In this document: piece by piece, positions 44,371-53,449 of the stretch | Numbering within the stretch: the stretch's first letter is position 1 | Layout: each line of letters begins with the position of its first letter | DNA from: Scytonematopsis contorta HA4267-MV1 | GTDB taxonomy: Bacteria; Cyanobacteriota; Cyanobacteriia; Cyanobacteriales; Nostocaceae | Length of the DNA: 64,000 bases | Assembly (NCBI GenBank): GCA_019359035.1 | Contig: JAHHIC010000061.1 | Coordinates: forward strand, 38,080 to 102,079 | Direction of reading: 5' to 3' | Translations under genes and position numbers: made by a program | The notes under the pieces: model-generated | What the model was told of the DNA's origin: nothing | What the model saw: the letters and a program-made list of their open reading frames with translations, nothing else | The model's database searches: none

Positions 44371-44420
44371 TAAAAGATTATGGTACTAAGAATTAATATA
44401 TAAAAAATTAATTCTTTATC

Positions 44421-44449
44421 CACAACTCCCCACTCCCCACTCCCCAACA
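44421..44449. repeat. Heptad repeat array (CCCCACT)
   Basis: About three copies of CTCCCCA/CCCCACT directly before the start of the RNA methyltransferase gene. Same family at 46571, 56741, 56872 and 59036. Confidence 0.7.
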
Positions 44450-44452
44450 GCG

Positions 44453-45235
44453 GTGCTGACCAGTTTACAAAATACCTTAGTCAAGCAAATCAGAAAATTG
44501 CACTCCGCCAAGGAGCGTCACAGCCAACAGTTATTTTTACTGGAAGGGACGCACCTAATAGAAGAAGCCTGTGCGGTTAACTACCCAATAGTGACATTGT
44601 GCTGCACTCCTCAATGGCAAGCTAATCATCTTCAGTTCTGGGAAGATGCTGTATCAAGATGCCAACGAGCAGAAATTGTCAGCGAAGACGTTTTAGCTGC
44701 TTTAGCGACTACAGTACAACCAGATGGAGTCGTCGCAATTGTAGAACGAAACCTTCAAAAAACAGAAGTACCTTTTACCGATTTGGTTTTAGCTTTAGAA
44801 ACAATACAAGACCCAGGTAATTTAGGGACAATGATTCGCACTGCCGCAGCATCCGGTATTTCTGGGTTGTGCGTCAGTAAAAATAGCGTCGATTTAGATA
44901 ACCCTAAAGTTTTAAGAGCTTCAGCAGGGCAATGGTTCCGCGTACCAATGTCAGTAAGTGAAGATTTAAAAGTGACAACAGAACAGGCGAAACAAGCAGG
45001 AATGCAGGTAATTGCGACGTTACCGAGTGCCGATATAACCTATTGGGAAGTAGACTGGAAGAAGCCCAGCTTTATTTTGCTGGGGAATGAAGGCGCAGGT
45101 TTATCAAAAGAATTAGCAGCAATGGCTGATTTACAAGTAAAAATTCCTTTAACTCCTGGGGTGGAGTCATTAAATGTGGCAATCACTGCTGCCTTAATGC
45201 TATTTGAAGCGCAACGGCAGAAGGTTAGGGGTTGA
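44453..45235 (+). CDS. SpoU/TrmH family RNA methyltransferase
   Basis: 260 residues. The N-terminal substrate-binding part (KQIRKLHSAKERHSQQLFLL, EGTHLIEEA) is followed by the SPOUT knot with ALETIQDPGNLGTMIRTAAA (motif 1), FILLGNEGAGLSKEL (motif 2) and IPLTPGVESLNVAITAALML (motif 3). It 2'-O-methylates a ribose in rRNA or tRNA with SAM. The start is a GTG at 44453. The preceding gene is tRNA-Leu; there is no operon partner. Confidence 0.9.
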   Translation: MLTSLQNTLVKQIRKLHSAKERHSQQLFLLEGTHLIEEACAVNYPIVTLCCTPQWQANHLQFWEDAVSRCQRAEIVSEDVLAALATTVQPDGVVAIVERNLQKTEVPFTDLVLALETIQDPGNLGTMIRTAAASGISGLCVSKNSVDLDNPKVLRASAGQWFRVPMSVSEDLKVTTEQAKQAGMQVIATLPSADITYWEVDWKKPSFILLGNEGAGLSKELAAMADLQVKIPLTPGVESLNVAITAALMLFEAQRQKVRG

Positions 45236-45272
45236 CGGTTGACTGGTCACTGGTGACTGTTGACTGTTGATT
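45226..45272. repeat. Heptad repeat array (GTTGACT)
   Basis: GTTGACG, GTTGACT, GGTCACT, GGTGACT, GTTGACT, GTTGATT units starting at the stop of the methyltransferase gene and ending before the next gene's 3' end. Confidence 0.75.
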
Positions 45273-45274
45273 GG

Positions 45275-45592
45275 CTATGGATTCTTATTTTTACTGTTGT
45301 TTGCTAGATACTGTTCAATATCCGCTATGGCATCTTCCCATGCGTCTAAGTCTATTTCCAGTTTCGATTCGGCTTCCTTGGGTTTAGAGTTGCTAATAGG
45401 TTGAGGTTGAGGTTGAGGTTGAGGTTGAGGTTGAGGTTTAGGTTGAGGTTTAGGTTGAGGTTTTTTCTCCTGTGTATCCGACTTTTCTTCCGTGGGAGGA
45501 TTTTCTTCTTGTAATATTCCCTCCAGTTGCTCTAGAGACTTAAGAAAATCTTTATCTGCCTCGTGGCGTTCTCCTTGCTGACTTTGCTCCAT
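45275..45592 (-). CDS. Hypothetical protein with a Gln-Pro repeat
   Basis: 105 residues. An acidic helical first third (DKDFLKSLEQLEGILQEENP) is followed by a low-complexity KPQPKPQPQPQ tract (about 49-65) and a final helix LEIDLDAWEDAIADIEQYLA. The repeat is a GGTTGA hexamer at DNA level and may vary in length among strains. No family recognised. Confidence 0.55.
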   Translation of the reverse strand: MEQSQQGERHEADKDFLKSLEQLEGILQEENPPTEEKSDTQEKKPQPKPQPKPQPQPQPQPQPQPISNSKPKEAESKLEIDLDAWEDAIADIEQYLANNSKNKNP

Positions 45593-45750
45593 AAATCTTT
45601 AATTGCAAATCAGAATTTACTAAATTTCAGCTTGTGACAAGCCATATTTTTTATTTATAGGTACTTAGAACTAAATAGTATCTATGATACTAGCTCACTA
45701 TACAAAGGACAACAGCAGGATAACCTAAGATTATTATCAAAGACACAAAT

Positions 45751-45867
45751 CCATGTACGGAGACGCGATATACGGAAATCCATATACGGAGACGCGATAT
45801 ACGGAAATCCATATACGGAGACGCGATATACGGAAATCCATATACGGAGACGCGATATACGGAGACG
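45751..45867. repeat. 29-bp tandem repeat, about four units
   Basis: Units of GGAGACGCGATATACG plus GAAATCCATATAC repeat from 45757; the last unit runs into the palindrome at 45859. The unit contains one arm (GGAGACGCGAT) of that palindrome, so the array probably grew from it. An open frame crosses it on the minus strand but looks spurious. Confidence 0.75.
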
Positions 45868-45886
45868 CGATAAATCGCGTCTCTAC
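45859..45886. repeat. 28-bp palindrome, family member 4
   Basis: ACGGAGACGCGATAA with ATCGCGTCTCTAC; one arm is imperfect at its outer end. It overlaps the stop codon of the ThiF-like gene. Confidence 0.7.
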
Positions 45887-46524
45887 AGCAGGTTGAATGG
45901 TTTGATTGCGAAATCACCTAGGGTGACTGTAAAACTGTCTTTTTGTTCTGTGGCAATAAAATTGATAATCACTTCACAAGCGACGCTCACAGTAAGGGTG
46001 ACCAAGTTACGTGCTAAAGGGTAGTCACAAACATCATCATTCGCTGGGGAAGGTACTCGGTAAATTTCGTTCCAAATTATTTCCGCGTAATCACTAGCTA
46101 AGCCAACATGAAGACAAGGTAAATCGGAAGTCATGCAATAATCTTTAACGGCTTGACGGCTAGTGCTGTTATCAAAAGTGTCAATAACTAAGGCGCTACT
46201 TTTTAATAACTGTCCTGCATTATCTGGTGTTAATTCTTTACTTTGGCCATCAACATTAACACCCAGAGCACGATATAGAGAATTTGTAATAATTTTGGCT
46301 TTGTATGCCCCAACATCGGAACGGTAGTAAGGTTGAGTTGAAAGATTCCGCTCTTCGATGCGGTCTCTATCTATTACTTTTAATTTACCAAAGCCAGAAC
46401 GCGCAAGACTCTCGGTAATATTCGCTCCTAATGCACCCCCACCACATATAGTGACAGGAAAGTCTCGTAACTTCGTCATGACACTGGAGGTACGATGTAA
46501 TTGCTCGTGAAAAAATACGGACAT
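45883..46524 (-). CDS. ThiF/E1-like adenylyltransferase
   Basis: 213 residues. VTICGGGALGANITESLARS (G-x-G-x-x-G), KLKVIDRDRIEERNLSTQPY (D and R contacts with ATP) and ALVIDTFDNSTSRQAVKDYC are the ThiF/MoeB nucleotide-binding core. It lacks the paired CxxC zinc site of MoeB/ThiF. This fold adenylates the C terminus of a ubiquitin-like protein. It follows the gene at 46606 by about 80 bp on the same strand. No ubiquitin-like partner is seen in the window. Confidence 0.8.
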   Translation of the reverse strand: MSVFFHEQLHRTSSVMTKLRDFPVTICGGGALGANITESLARSGFGKLKVIDRDRIEERNLSTQPYYRSDVGAYKAKIITNSLYRALGVNVDGQSKELTPDNAGQLLKSSALVIDTFDNSTSRQAVKDYCMTSDLPCLHVGLASDYAEIIWNEIYRVPSPANDDVCDYPLARNLVTLTVSVACEVIINFIATEQKDSFTVTLGDFAIKPFNLL

Positions 46525-46530
46525 AGAAAA

Positions 46531-46616
46531 TTGGTAATCGCTAATTGGTAATTGCTAATTGATAATTACACCATTCCCCATTCCCCACTCCCTACTCCCC
46601 ATTCCCTATTCCCCAT
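46531..46616. repeat. Mixed short tandem repeats (AATTGGTAATTGCT and CCCCATT types)
   Basis: Two neighbouring arrays: AATTGGTAATCGCT-like units (46531-46565) and CCCCATT/CCCCACT heptads (46571-46616), filling the gap between the two genes of the ThiF pair. Confidence 0.7.
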
Positions 46617-47472
46617 CCTCAAATCTTTTTTCTACAACGGCAACCAACGATTGTAAGTCAAATTTTTGGTCTTCACCACTTAAACAAATTCCCGAACTCA
46701 TTACGGTCAAGTCTGTTTTGGAAATCGCGCTACTATGACGCTCCCCATCTGAGGTTGTCCATTCTACAACCCAATGGTCTTTTCTATCGCGAAATTCCTG
46801 TAACTGTCCACCCCCCATTTGCAATGCTCCTTTTAGCCGTGCTTCATCCTCCTGTTGTTGCTTTAATTGTTTTTTTAATGGATTAAACTCTTCTGCTCGT
46901 TGGGATACTAGGTCATATAGCGTCCGCATTTCTGGTGTCATACCTTTGAATTGCAGTTCTTTCGGCTGGGTTACTTTTTTTAGTTCCCCTCTCAATTTCT
47001 CTGTCACCAACAAATCCGCACGGCGATCGCACTCGTCAAACCAGCAAGTTAGACCATCGGTACGCACTATGACAACTTCAAAACGCGCAGCATCGGTAAC
47101 TAAATGGACAGGTACAGGTTTACAATATCCACAACGCTGACGCATATCGGCTTCATTTACCGGATATGCTAACCAAGTTTGTCCTTGTAATTGATAAGCC
47201 AGTCTTAAACGTAAAGATTTAAATTGTTGTAAATATTCGGCAATTTGGGGCAAACTTGGTTCTTCAAGATATATTGCGGTCTTTTCGTTCTCCGGCTGGA
47301 AAATACCCCACCCTTCAAAGTCACGTGGTTTAGGGGAAAAAGTGTAAACGATACCGCCGACCCTAGTTTTTACTTTACCACCCCGCACGCAGGGGGCAAC
47401 AAATTGAGTTGAGGATAATGCATTTTCTTGTGCTGCGAGTTCGTTAAGAAGTTTATTAATATTTTTAGCCAT
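46606..47472 (-). CDS. Conserved protein encoded with the ThiF-like gene, unknown
   Basis: 288 residues. RQRCGYCKPVPVHLV contains a CxxC and, 40 residues later, GLTCWFDECDRRADL holds two more Cys, so a zinc site is possible. A charged helical stretch (RAEEFNPLKKQLKQQQEDEA) suggests a coiled coil before a C-terminal beta domain. It is upstream of the ThiF-like gene in the same direction, so both probably act together. No domain recognised; I do not assign an enzyme role. Confidence 0.6.
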   Translation of the reverse strand: MAKNINKLLNELAAQENALSSTQFVAPCVRGGKVKTRVGGIVYTFSPKPRDFEGWGIFQPENEKTAIYLEEPSLPQIAEYLQQFKSLRLRLAYQLQGQTWLAYPVNEADMRQRCGYCKPVPVHLVTDAARFEVVIVRTDGLTCWFDECDRRADLLVTEKLRGELKKVTQPKELQFKGMTPEMRTLYDLVSQRAEEFNPLKKQLKQQQEDEARLKGALQMGGGQLQEFRDRKDHWVVEWTTSDGERHSSAISKTDLTVMSSGICLSGEDQKFDLQSLVAVVEKRFEDGE

Positions 47473-47801
47473 TATTTTTAGTTTTTATAGTGGGGAGAAT
47501 TAATATATTCCGTCTCTATTATTAACAAACTTTAAGTATTTTTGCGAAATGTAGCGATTTCTCAGGAAGTAGTTTCTGTTGTGAAAAGATTAAGTAATTA
47601 CATCTAGTTAATCTAAAGTTAACCCAAAACTTTTTGTAAAACATTTGTTTCTTTTTGTAGATGGCAAATCTATACCGTTTCTACAAAAAACGTTCAAATT
47701 AAACGTTCAAATTATTTGACGTAATCCTGGGTGTAAATACTCATTAGCCGTAATTAGAAGCTTCCAAGCTGAACAAATAAGAGATAACCGGAGGGTTTAA
47801 T
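47473..47801. other. Divergent intergenic region
   Basis: About 330 bp between the minus-strand ThiF pair and the plus-strand small membrane protein. It contains a direct repeat of AAACGTTCAAATT near 47,690-47,715. Promoters for both sides are expected. Confidence 0.45.
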
Positions 47802-47939
47802 ATGACAGTCCGCAACAACTTTTTTAATAATATATCTCAAAAATTGCAACAAGATTCTGCTAGCTGGGGAGCATTGGCACTTTGGGTTGCAGGAATAACG
47901 GCAGTGCTAATAACTTTGTCGATGTTCGCAAATGCGTAA
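47802..47939 (+). CDS. Small single-span membrane protein (45 residues)
   Basis: Reads MTVRNNFFNNISQKLQQDSA then SWGALALWVAGITAVLITLS and MFANA. GGAGG is placed 8 bp before the ATG, a strong ribosome site. A short amphipathic N terminus precedes one transmembrane helix (about 22-42). No family recognised. It stands alone, with promoter-like AT-rich DNA upstream. Likely a real small protein of the thylakoid or plasma membrane. Confidence 0.6.
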   Translation: MTVRNNFFNNISQKLQQDSASWGALALWVAGITAVLITLSMFANA

Positions 47940-48084
47940 GAGTTATTACTAGAAGCACAAAAACAATGACATTTCCAGAACAAGTATGACATCTCATCTA
48001 TAATGAGTTGTAGTTAACTTTCATGGAAATGTCCAAATATGTACCACCAAGAGTGGCTAGTCTCCATAGCCTAGAACAAGAACA

Positions 48085-48116
48085 GGGCGGGCAAGGATGC
48101 CCACCCCACAAGAGAG
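48085..48116. repeat. Dispersed GC-rich repeat (GGGCGGGCAAGGATGCCCA type)
   Basis: GGGCGGGCAAGGATGCCCAC followed by CCCACAAGAG, past the small membrane protein; the best-formed copy of the family. Confidence 0.55.
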
Positions 48117-48162
48117 GATTAGAGATTTTTTAATTTAGAAGTTATTTGTCTCAAATTTGAAT

Positions 48163-48906
48163 TTAAGCGGCCATTAATTCAGCATCGTCTTCAACCGGAA
48201 CTCCATCCTGAACAAGAGAACGGCTTTGACCTTTGCGCTGCAACAAATCATTAGCGAAAGCTAACATCGCATTCACTTTACGCTGACGCCAATCATCTAT
48301 TAATTTTTCTGCATCACTACTAGACATTCGCCGTCTCATTGCTTCATAAAGATAAGCCGCGTGACCAGTTTCATCCTTAGCAATACTTAACATCCCCAAT
48401 TTCAGATTGCGACTGTTTGGGTCACTATCAGGTAATACCTTTGCCATACGTTCAAAGTCTTTACTGGCATCCAACTCCAAAATATAAGTGCTACCCATAA
48501 ACACATCCCATTCGATAACAGCAGGTTTTAATTGCTCCTGCGTATAACCCGTAAAGTAAGAGTTGAAAAAGGGACTGCGACCTTCTGACTTTTTTTCATC
48601 AGTATTTTTAGGTAGATTTTTAAAATCTATTACCTGTTTATTAATCTGTTTTAAAGCATGAGCAAAAATTTGACCATGCCGAGTTTCGTCAGACGAGTGC
48701 GCTGCGAGCTTTTCAGCCAACCAAACGTCACCTTCAGCAGCAGCACGTTCGCTAAGTGCCGCTAAAAAAGGTACAGAGCCAGACTCAGCAAGCTGAAAAC
48801 CGGCGAGAACATTAGGACGGGTTTTGGTATCACGAATTTGTAAAGCAGAATAATATGCTACTGCACCAGAGCCTGCTAAATGCATGAGGTAAGTTAAAAA
48901 GTTCAT
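48163..48906 (-). CDS. Ferritin-like di-iron domain protein
   Basis: 247 residues, mostly helical. Two ExxH motifs are visible, SSDETRHGQIFAHAL and AKDETGHAAYLYEAM, with an earlier Glu in QLAESGSVPFLAAL and another in TYILELDASKDFERM, the four-helix ferritin-like iron set. Homologues in cyanobacteria are stand-alone and their substrate is unknown. The start ATG at 48906 is within a hydrophobic first helix (NFLTYLMHLAGSGAV). Confidence 0.8.
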   Translation of the reverse strand: MNFLTYLMHLAGSGAVAYYSALQIRDTKTRPNVLAGFQLAESGSVPFLAALSERAAAEGDVWLAEKLAAHSSDETRHGQIFAHALKQINKQVIDFKNLPKNTDEKKSEGRSPFFNSYFTGYTQEQLKPAVIEWDVFMGSTYILELDASKDFERMAKVLPDSDPNSRNLKLGMLSIAKDETGHAAYLYEAMRRRMSSSDAEKLIDDWRQRKVNAMLAFANDLLQRKGQSRSLVQDGVPVEDDAELMAA

Positions 48907-49088
48907 TCTGGACTCGTCCTATTAAGAATCTTCGCTTTATATAATGCTAATCCTTATTTATCCTTATGCTTAATTGCTGGATACTCGGTTGCTAAGCTGA
49001 TGCACTGAGACTATATTGAGTAAAAGTTGAGAATAGATACAATTCTCAATACTTAATTATCCAATACAGTTTCATCTCCACACATTGT

Positions 49089-49454
49089 ATGACTACCAAA
49101 ACTAACAAACTCTTACTGGCAATTATCTCCACTGTAGCAATTAGCAGTGGTGTATTTGTTCTTTCTGGAAGTTCAGCAGAGGCTTGTCCGTTCTCCAAGC
49201 AATCTCAACTAAGACCAGATAACTTGGGTGGCACACCTTCCTATACAGCAAAAGGTTACAAAATAGCTAAAACACTTGGTGGAATAATCTTCGGGAGCAG
49301 TTTAATTGGTTCAGGGGCATTTATTTTGTCTCGTCGTTACCGTCAAGCTCAAGCAGCAAAAGCTTCTAACTACCAAGCTCTAGAATTCCCCGCTCAATTA
49401 TCTTTTAATAACCAGTCAGAATCCAAGACAGAAGAAATGGCAAATCGCAATTGA
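49089..49454 (+). CDS. Hypothetical exported or membrane protein
   Basis: 121 residues. A signal-peptide-like N terminus (KLLLAIISTVAISSGVFVLS, GSSAEA) is followed by a polar loop with one Cys and a second hydrophobic segment (IIFGSSLIGSGAFILS, about 69-84) before RRYRQA. It may therefore be a two-segment membrane protein. Family unknown. It is followed by a 28-bp palindrome at 49501. Confidence 0.6.
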   Translation: MTTKTNKLLLAIISTVAISSGVFVLSGSSAEACPFSKQSQLRPDNLGGTPSYTAKGYKIAKTLGGIIFGSSLIGSGAFILSRRYRQAQAAKASNYQALEFPAQLSFNNQSESKTEEMANRN

Positions 49455-49500
49455 ATTTGCCAATAACATACGTAACCTGTTGATAACCCGATAACAGGAT

Positions 49501-49528
49501 GTAGAGATTAAACATGTTTAATCTCTAC
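49501..49528. repeat. 28-bp palindrome, family member 5
   Basis: GTAGAGATTAAACA plus its exact complement, between the convergent ends of 49454 and 49532. The middle bases differ from member 2 but pair fully. Likely a bidirectional terminator. Confidence 0.85.
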
Positions 49529-49531
49529 AGT

Positions 49532-51061
49532 TCAATTTTTACGTTTAACTGGATTCATCCAAGCTTCAAGACGGCTAAAGGCTTGGGAAGAAAATAGTGT
49601 CAAACATAAATAAACTAAAGCTACTGCTGCATAAATTTCAAAAGAGCGGAAATTTTCAGCAACGATTAATTGCCCTTTACGAAATAATTCTTCATAACCA
49701 ATAACCGCAACTAAACTAGTATCCTTTAACATACTAATAAACTCATTCCCTAAAGGTGGTAACATGCGTACTATCGCTTGAGGGAAAATCACATAACGCA
49801 TTGTTTGTACAGAATTCAATCCTAAAGACTGTGAAGCTTCTGTTTGTCCAACTTCGATAGATTGAATTCCTCCACGGACAATTTCCCCAATATAGGCAGC
49901 ACTATTCAAAGTTAATGCCAAAATAGCAGCAGCAAGACGATTAAAACTAAAAGTAAAGCCTAATTCCTGAACAATCGCAGGAATACCAAAATAAATCATA
50001 AAAATTTGTACTAAGAGCGGTGTTCCTCGGAAAAAATCTACATAGCCTCGTGCTAACCACCGCAAAGGTTTAATCTGAGAAAGACGAGTAATCCCTACTA
50101 AGGAACCTAAAATTAAACCTAAAACTCCTGAAAGGATTGTTAATTGTAGCGTTACTAAAGCACCCAATAAGAGAATAGGTAAAGACTTTAAAATTACATC
50201 TAATGATTTAGACAATCCCCCAGCAGTTGCAGTATCATCAATAAAATCTAACTTTTCCGGCAACTGAGGTGGGGCTGCTTTAAACCATTTCTGATAAATT
50301 TGATTATAAGTCCCATTTTCTAGAACCTTTGCTAAACCCTGATTTATTAATACTAAATTCGGCGAATTTTTTCCTGTTGCAATCCCATAATATTCTTCAG
50401 TTAAAAGTTGCGAAACTATTTTAATACCCCGCAGATTACCTGCACTAATAGCATATAAAGTTACAGGAGCATCATTAATTACTGCATCTACATTTCCATT
50501 AGCTAACTCCTGTAAAGCTATTGGAGCAGAATCAAAACTGCGAATTTTTGCCCCTTTAAGACTCTTCGCTTTCACTGCTCCAGTAGTGCCAATTTGTACC
50601 GCAATTCTTTTATTTTTCAGACTATCAAAATTAGTAATATCCTGATTATTAGCCTTAACCGCTATAGCCAAACCAGCCTTAAAATAAGGACGGGAAAAAG
50701 AAACAGCCTTTGCCCTTTCCTCTGTAATAGTAATCGAACTAATAGCCGCATCCAAAGTTTTCGCTTTCAAAGCTGGAATAATACCATCAAAAGGAATACT
50801 CTGGAAATTAACCTTAAACCCTCCCGCACTCGCTACCGCGTTCATCAAATCATAAGAAAAACCCTGTTCCTTTCCTCCTTCTCCCTTAAACTCAAAAGGA
50901 GGAAAAGCCGGCTCCGTTCCCACCCGTAAAGTTTTTCCCTCACCACTAACATTTCCAGAAATTGCACCCCCATCACCACAACCACCCACTAAAAGTAGCA
51001 AAAAACACAATCCCAAAACCAAACTCAAACGCAACCGACCAAAAAAAATTTTCATCTTCAT
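49532..51061 (-). CDS. Amino-acid ABC transporter, fused binding protein and permease (BgtB type)
   Basis: 509 residues. The lipoprotein-like signal FLLLLVGGCG (lipid Cys about 28) precedes a solute-binding domain (about 40-270, LRVGTEPAFPPFEFKGEGG) and a permease domain (about 290-500) with the EAA-type loop SQSLGLNSVQTMRYVIFPQA. This fusion is the BgtB architecture of cyanobacterial glutamine/arginine-type uptake. It is divergent from its ATPase gene at 51114, with only 52 bp between. Confidence 0.9.
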   Translation of the reverse strand: MKMKIFFGRLRLSLVLGLCFLLLLVGGCGDGGAISGNVSGEGKTLRVGTEPAFPPFEFKGEGGKEQGFSYDLMNAVASAGGFKVNFQSIPFDGIIPALKAKTLDAAISSITITEERAKAVSFSRPYFKAGLAIAVKANNQDITNFDSLKNKRIAVQIGTTGAVKAKSLKGAKIRSFDSAPIALQELANGNVDAVINDAPVTLYAISAGNLRGIKIVSQLLTEEYYGIATGKNSPNLVLINQGLAKVLENGTYNQIYQKWFKAAPPQLPEKLDFIDDTATAGGLSKSLDVILKSLPILLLGALVTLQLTILSGVLGLILGSLVGITRLSQIKPLRWLARGYVDFFRGTPLLVQIFMIYFGIPAIVQELGFTFSFNRLAAAILALTLNSAAYIGEIVRGGIQSIEVGQTEASQSLGLNSVQTMRYVIFPQAIVRMLPPLGNEFISMLKDTSLVAVIGYEELFRKGQLIVAENFRSFEIYAAVALVYLCLTLFSSQAFSRLEAWMNPVKRKN

Positions 51062-51113
51062 TTCTTCTTTTTCTTCGTGCCCTTCGCACCTTCGTGGTTA
51101 TAATTAGTTAACT

Positions 51114-51869
51114 ATGAACAACCCCACCCCCGCGATAACCTTCCAACAAATAGAAAAAAACTTCGGCACCCTTAAAGTTCTCAAAGGCATTAGCGGAGAA
51201 ATAAAGCGAGGGGAGGTTATCTCTATTATCGGTTCCTCTGGTTGCGGCAAAAGTACTTTACTGCGCTGCTTCAACCGTCTCGAAACCATCGACAGTGGAA
51301 ATTTAGTCGTCAACGGTATAGAATTATCCCAACGTCGCTTCAACGACCATCAGCTACGACACCTGCGAACACAGGTAGGGATGGTATTTCAGCAATTCAA
51401 CCTCTTTCCCCATCTTACAGTATTAGAAAATTTAATACTTGCTCCGTGCAAAGTACTAAGTAAATCCCGCAAAGAAAGTGCTCAGCAAGCAGGATTTTAT
51501 TTAGAAAAAGTAGGACTATTCGACAAAGCATCAGCCTACCCCGAACAACTTTCCGGTGGACAAAAGCAAAGAGTAGCGATTGCTCGCAGTTTGTGCATGA
51601 ACCCACAAATCATGCTATTTGACGAACCCACCAGCGCTCTAGACCCAGAACTAGTCGGTGAAGTATTACAAGTGATGCAGCAACTAGCAGCAGATGGGAT
51701 GACAATGGTAGTCGTCACCCACGAAATGCAATTCGCGAAAGAAGTAGCTCATCGGGTAATATTTTTAGATGCAGGTAAAATAGCAGAACAAGGTGTAGCT
51801 CGCGAGGTTCTTAGAAATCCTCAAAGCGATAGATTACGAACTTTTCTCAGCAGGCTAAAACAATTCTGA
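51114..51869 (+). CDS. Amino-acid ABC transporter ATP-binding protein (BgtA/GlnQ type)
   Basis: 251 residues. Walker [11 protein letters not shown]-loop [17 protein letters not shown], signature [17 protein letters not shown], Walker [20 protein letters not shown] and [17 protein letters not shown] are typical of polar-amino-acid transporters. It supplies ATP hydrolysis for the permease encoded divergently at 49532-51061. The 52-bp gap must carry both promoters. Confidence 0.92.
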   Translation: MNNPTPAITFQQIEKNFGTLKVLKGISGEIKRGEVISIIGSSGCGKSTLLRCFNRLETIDSGNLVVNGIELSQRRFNDHQLRHLRTQVGMVFQQFNLFPHLTVLENLILAPCKVLSKSRKESAQQAGFYLEKVGLFDKASAYPEQLSGGQKQRVAIARSLCMNPQIMLFDEPTSALDPELVGEVLQVMQQLAADGMTMVVVTHEMQFAKEVAHRVIFLDAGKIAEQGVAREVLRNPQSDRLRTFLSRLKQF

Positions 51870-51881
51870 ACACAAAATTAT

Positions 51882-52127
51882 TCAAAGATATTCCTGCAAA
51901 AATTCGTAAGACTCATCCCCCCACAAGGGTTCTGGAACCATAAGCACTAGCCGACCTTTAATTTCTGCCTCTATTTCGTCACCATCTTCCCTCTCAAACA
52001 GTGCTTGTAAAGCTTTCCAGTCATTATCTCTCAGGGGTGATAAAGGTGGTGCATACGCCTCTGAATTTACCTCTGAATTAACAAAGGCGGTTTCATTGTC
52101 ATCAAAACGCGATGCATTTGTCGTCAC
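51882..52127 (-). CDS. Small conserved cyanobacterial protein, unknown
   Basis: 81 residues, acidic. The conserved-looking part is LRDNDWKALQALFEREDGDE, IEAEIKGRLVLMVPEPLWGD and ESYEFLQEYL. No membrane or catalytic motif is seen. It ends 12 bp from the convergent ABC ATPase gene. Confidence 0.6.
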   Translation of the reverse strand: MTTNASRFDDNETAFVNSEVNSEAYAPPLSPLRDNDWKALQALFEREDGDEIEAEIKGRLVLMVPEPLWGDESYEFLQEYL

Positions 52128-52308
52128 AGCTTATAAATAAAATATTTCTTAATTTGACAAAAAATTCGATTCAGTATAAATCCAGCTTTTAATGTAACTA
52201 TTTTTATTAAACAATTCAACATTAATTTAACAAAACCGGAAAAATCCAAAAAAAAACTATTTTTTTAACTTATATGCCGCATCAGTAAATTCCTATGCCT
52301 CCTAGTCA

Positions 52309-52349
52309 GCCGTCAACAGTCAACAGTCAACCGTTAACAGTCAACCCTT
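52309..52349. repeat. Heptad repeat array (AGTCAAC)
   Basis: Tandem CAGTCAAC/CCGTCAAC units, about five copies, overlapping the last codons of lipB. Confidence 0.75.
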
Positions 52350-53005
52350 ACCAATTCCACACCAAACACTTCAGTAAAAGAATTAGCTAAGCTCAAGCGA
52401 ACCTCAGCACAAGTAATTTCTGGTATCCATTCAGCTAAACTAGCTACTGGTTTATCTTTAATACCACAAGGGACAATACGCTCAAATCCTTTCATGTCAG
52501 GACATACATTTAATGAAAATCCATGCATCGTAACCCAGCGACTTACTTTTATACCTATAGCTGCGACTTTTCGTCCCTTTAACCAGACTCCTGTTAAACC
52601 TGGTATACGCTCTCCTGATAATTTATATATTGCTAATGTCTTAATTATAACTTCTTCCAGTTGACGCAGATACCAATGTAAGTCTTTTTGATAATATTGC
52701 AAATTTAAAATTGGATACCCCACAAGTTGCCCTGGACAGTGGTATGTCACTTCTCCACCACGCTCAATACGATGTACCTCGTAAATATTTTCGCTAGGGT
52801 CAAATTTAATAAAATCTTGACTAGCTGCTTGTCCTAAGGTGTAAACAGGTGGATGTTCTAACAAGATTAACACATCATCTAAACTAGGGTCTTGAATGCG
52901 AAGAGATTGTAACGATTTTTGCCAAGTATGGGCTTCTAAGTATTGCATTAATCCTTGGCTATATAGTAAACATTTGCGTTGGTCGAGAGTGTTAGTACTG
53001 AACAT
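52334..53005 (-). CDS. lipB: Octanoyltransferase (lipoyl(octanoyl) transferase)
   Basis: LipB moves octanoate from acyl carrier protein to lipoyl domains of 2-oxo acid dehydrogenases and GcvH. The domain has [33 protein letters not shown] (family signature), [20 protein letters not shown] (Lys at the active site) and [14 protein letters not shown] (Cys thiol). I prefer the ATG at 53005 (223 residues) over the TTG at 53017. The last codons run into the AGTCAAC heptad array, so the C terminus probably varies between strains. Confidence 0.9.
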   Translation of the reverse strand: MFSTNTLDQRKCLLYSQGLMQYLEAHTWQKSLQSLRIQDPSLDDVLILLEHPPVYTLGQAASQDFIKFDPSENIYEVHRIERGGEVTYHCPGQLVGYPILNLQYYQKDLHWYLRQLEEVIIKTLAIYKLSGERIPGLTGVWLKGRKVAAIGIKVSRWVTMHGFSLNVCPDMKGFERIVPCGIKDKPVASLAEWIPEITCAEVRLSLANSFTEVFGVELVRVDC

Positions 53006-53017
53006 TCTAAAAATCAA

Positions 53018-53449
53018 CCGCTATTGGGAACAAAAAGTATTTCAAATAAACCAGTTATGCCTAAATTATGTCAAGCAACGCAAAGGATTCTAAAGGAACG
53101 TAAAGGAAATCGGTTTTCGATAATACAAAATGCTAGTTTGAATATATAAGCTAAATGCTGTTGGGAGGAATTCTCTACAAGAACCATCACGCCAAGAAAA
53201 ATGAAACTAATGTACTGGCTGATGGGAGACAATGACTACCTTTCGTAATTGTTTCATTGCCAAAAATTGGTTATTGCTTGCTTAGCAACTTCAAGAGTAC
53301 TTGGTGAAGCCCAGTAAACGCCAAAAATTTGCAATTTATTTGGGAATTTATATTGGCATTACTTTTTTTAGCAGTAACCATAGTTCTTACCGCAATTACT
53401 TTTTTTATCAAATTGAATTACACGTTGTATATCCAGCGGGAGAGTTTAC
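53018..53449. promoter_or_regulatory. Upstream region and probable long 5' leader of hpf
   Basis: About 430 bp before hpf. lrtA/hpf transcripts of cyanobacteria are known for long 5' leaders. A 15-codon frame (MKLMYWLMGDNDYLS, from about 53202) with upstream GGGAGGA-like sequence lies in it; whether it is translated is unknown. The rest is AT-rich. Confidence 0.4.

Noticed and set aside
45690..45917. 75-codon frame on the minus strand
   Set aside because: It consists of the 29-bp tandem repeat and a palindrome; no ribosome site and no protein-like composition outside the repeat.
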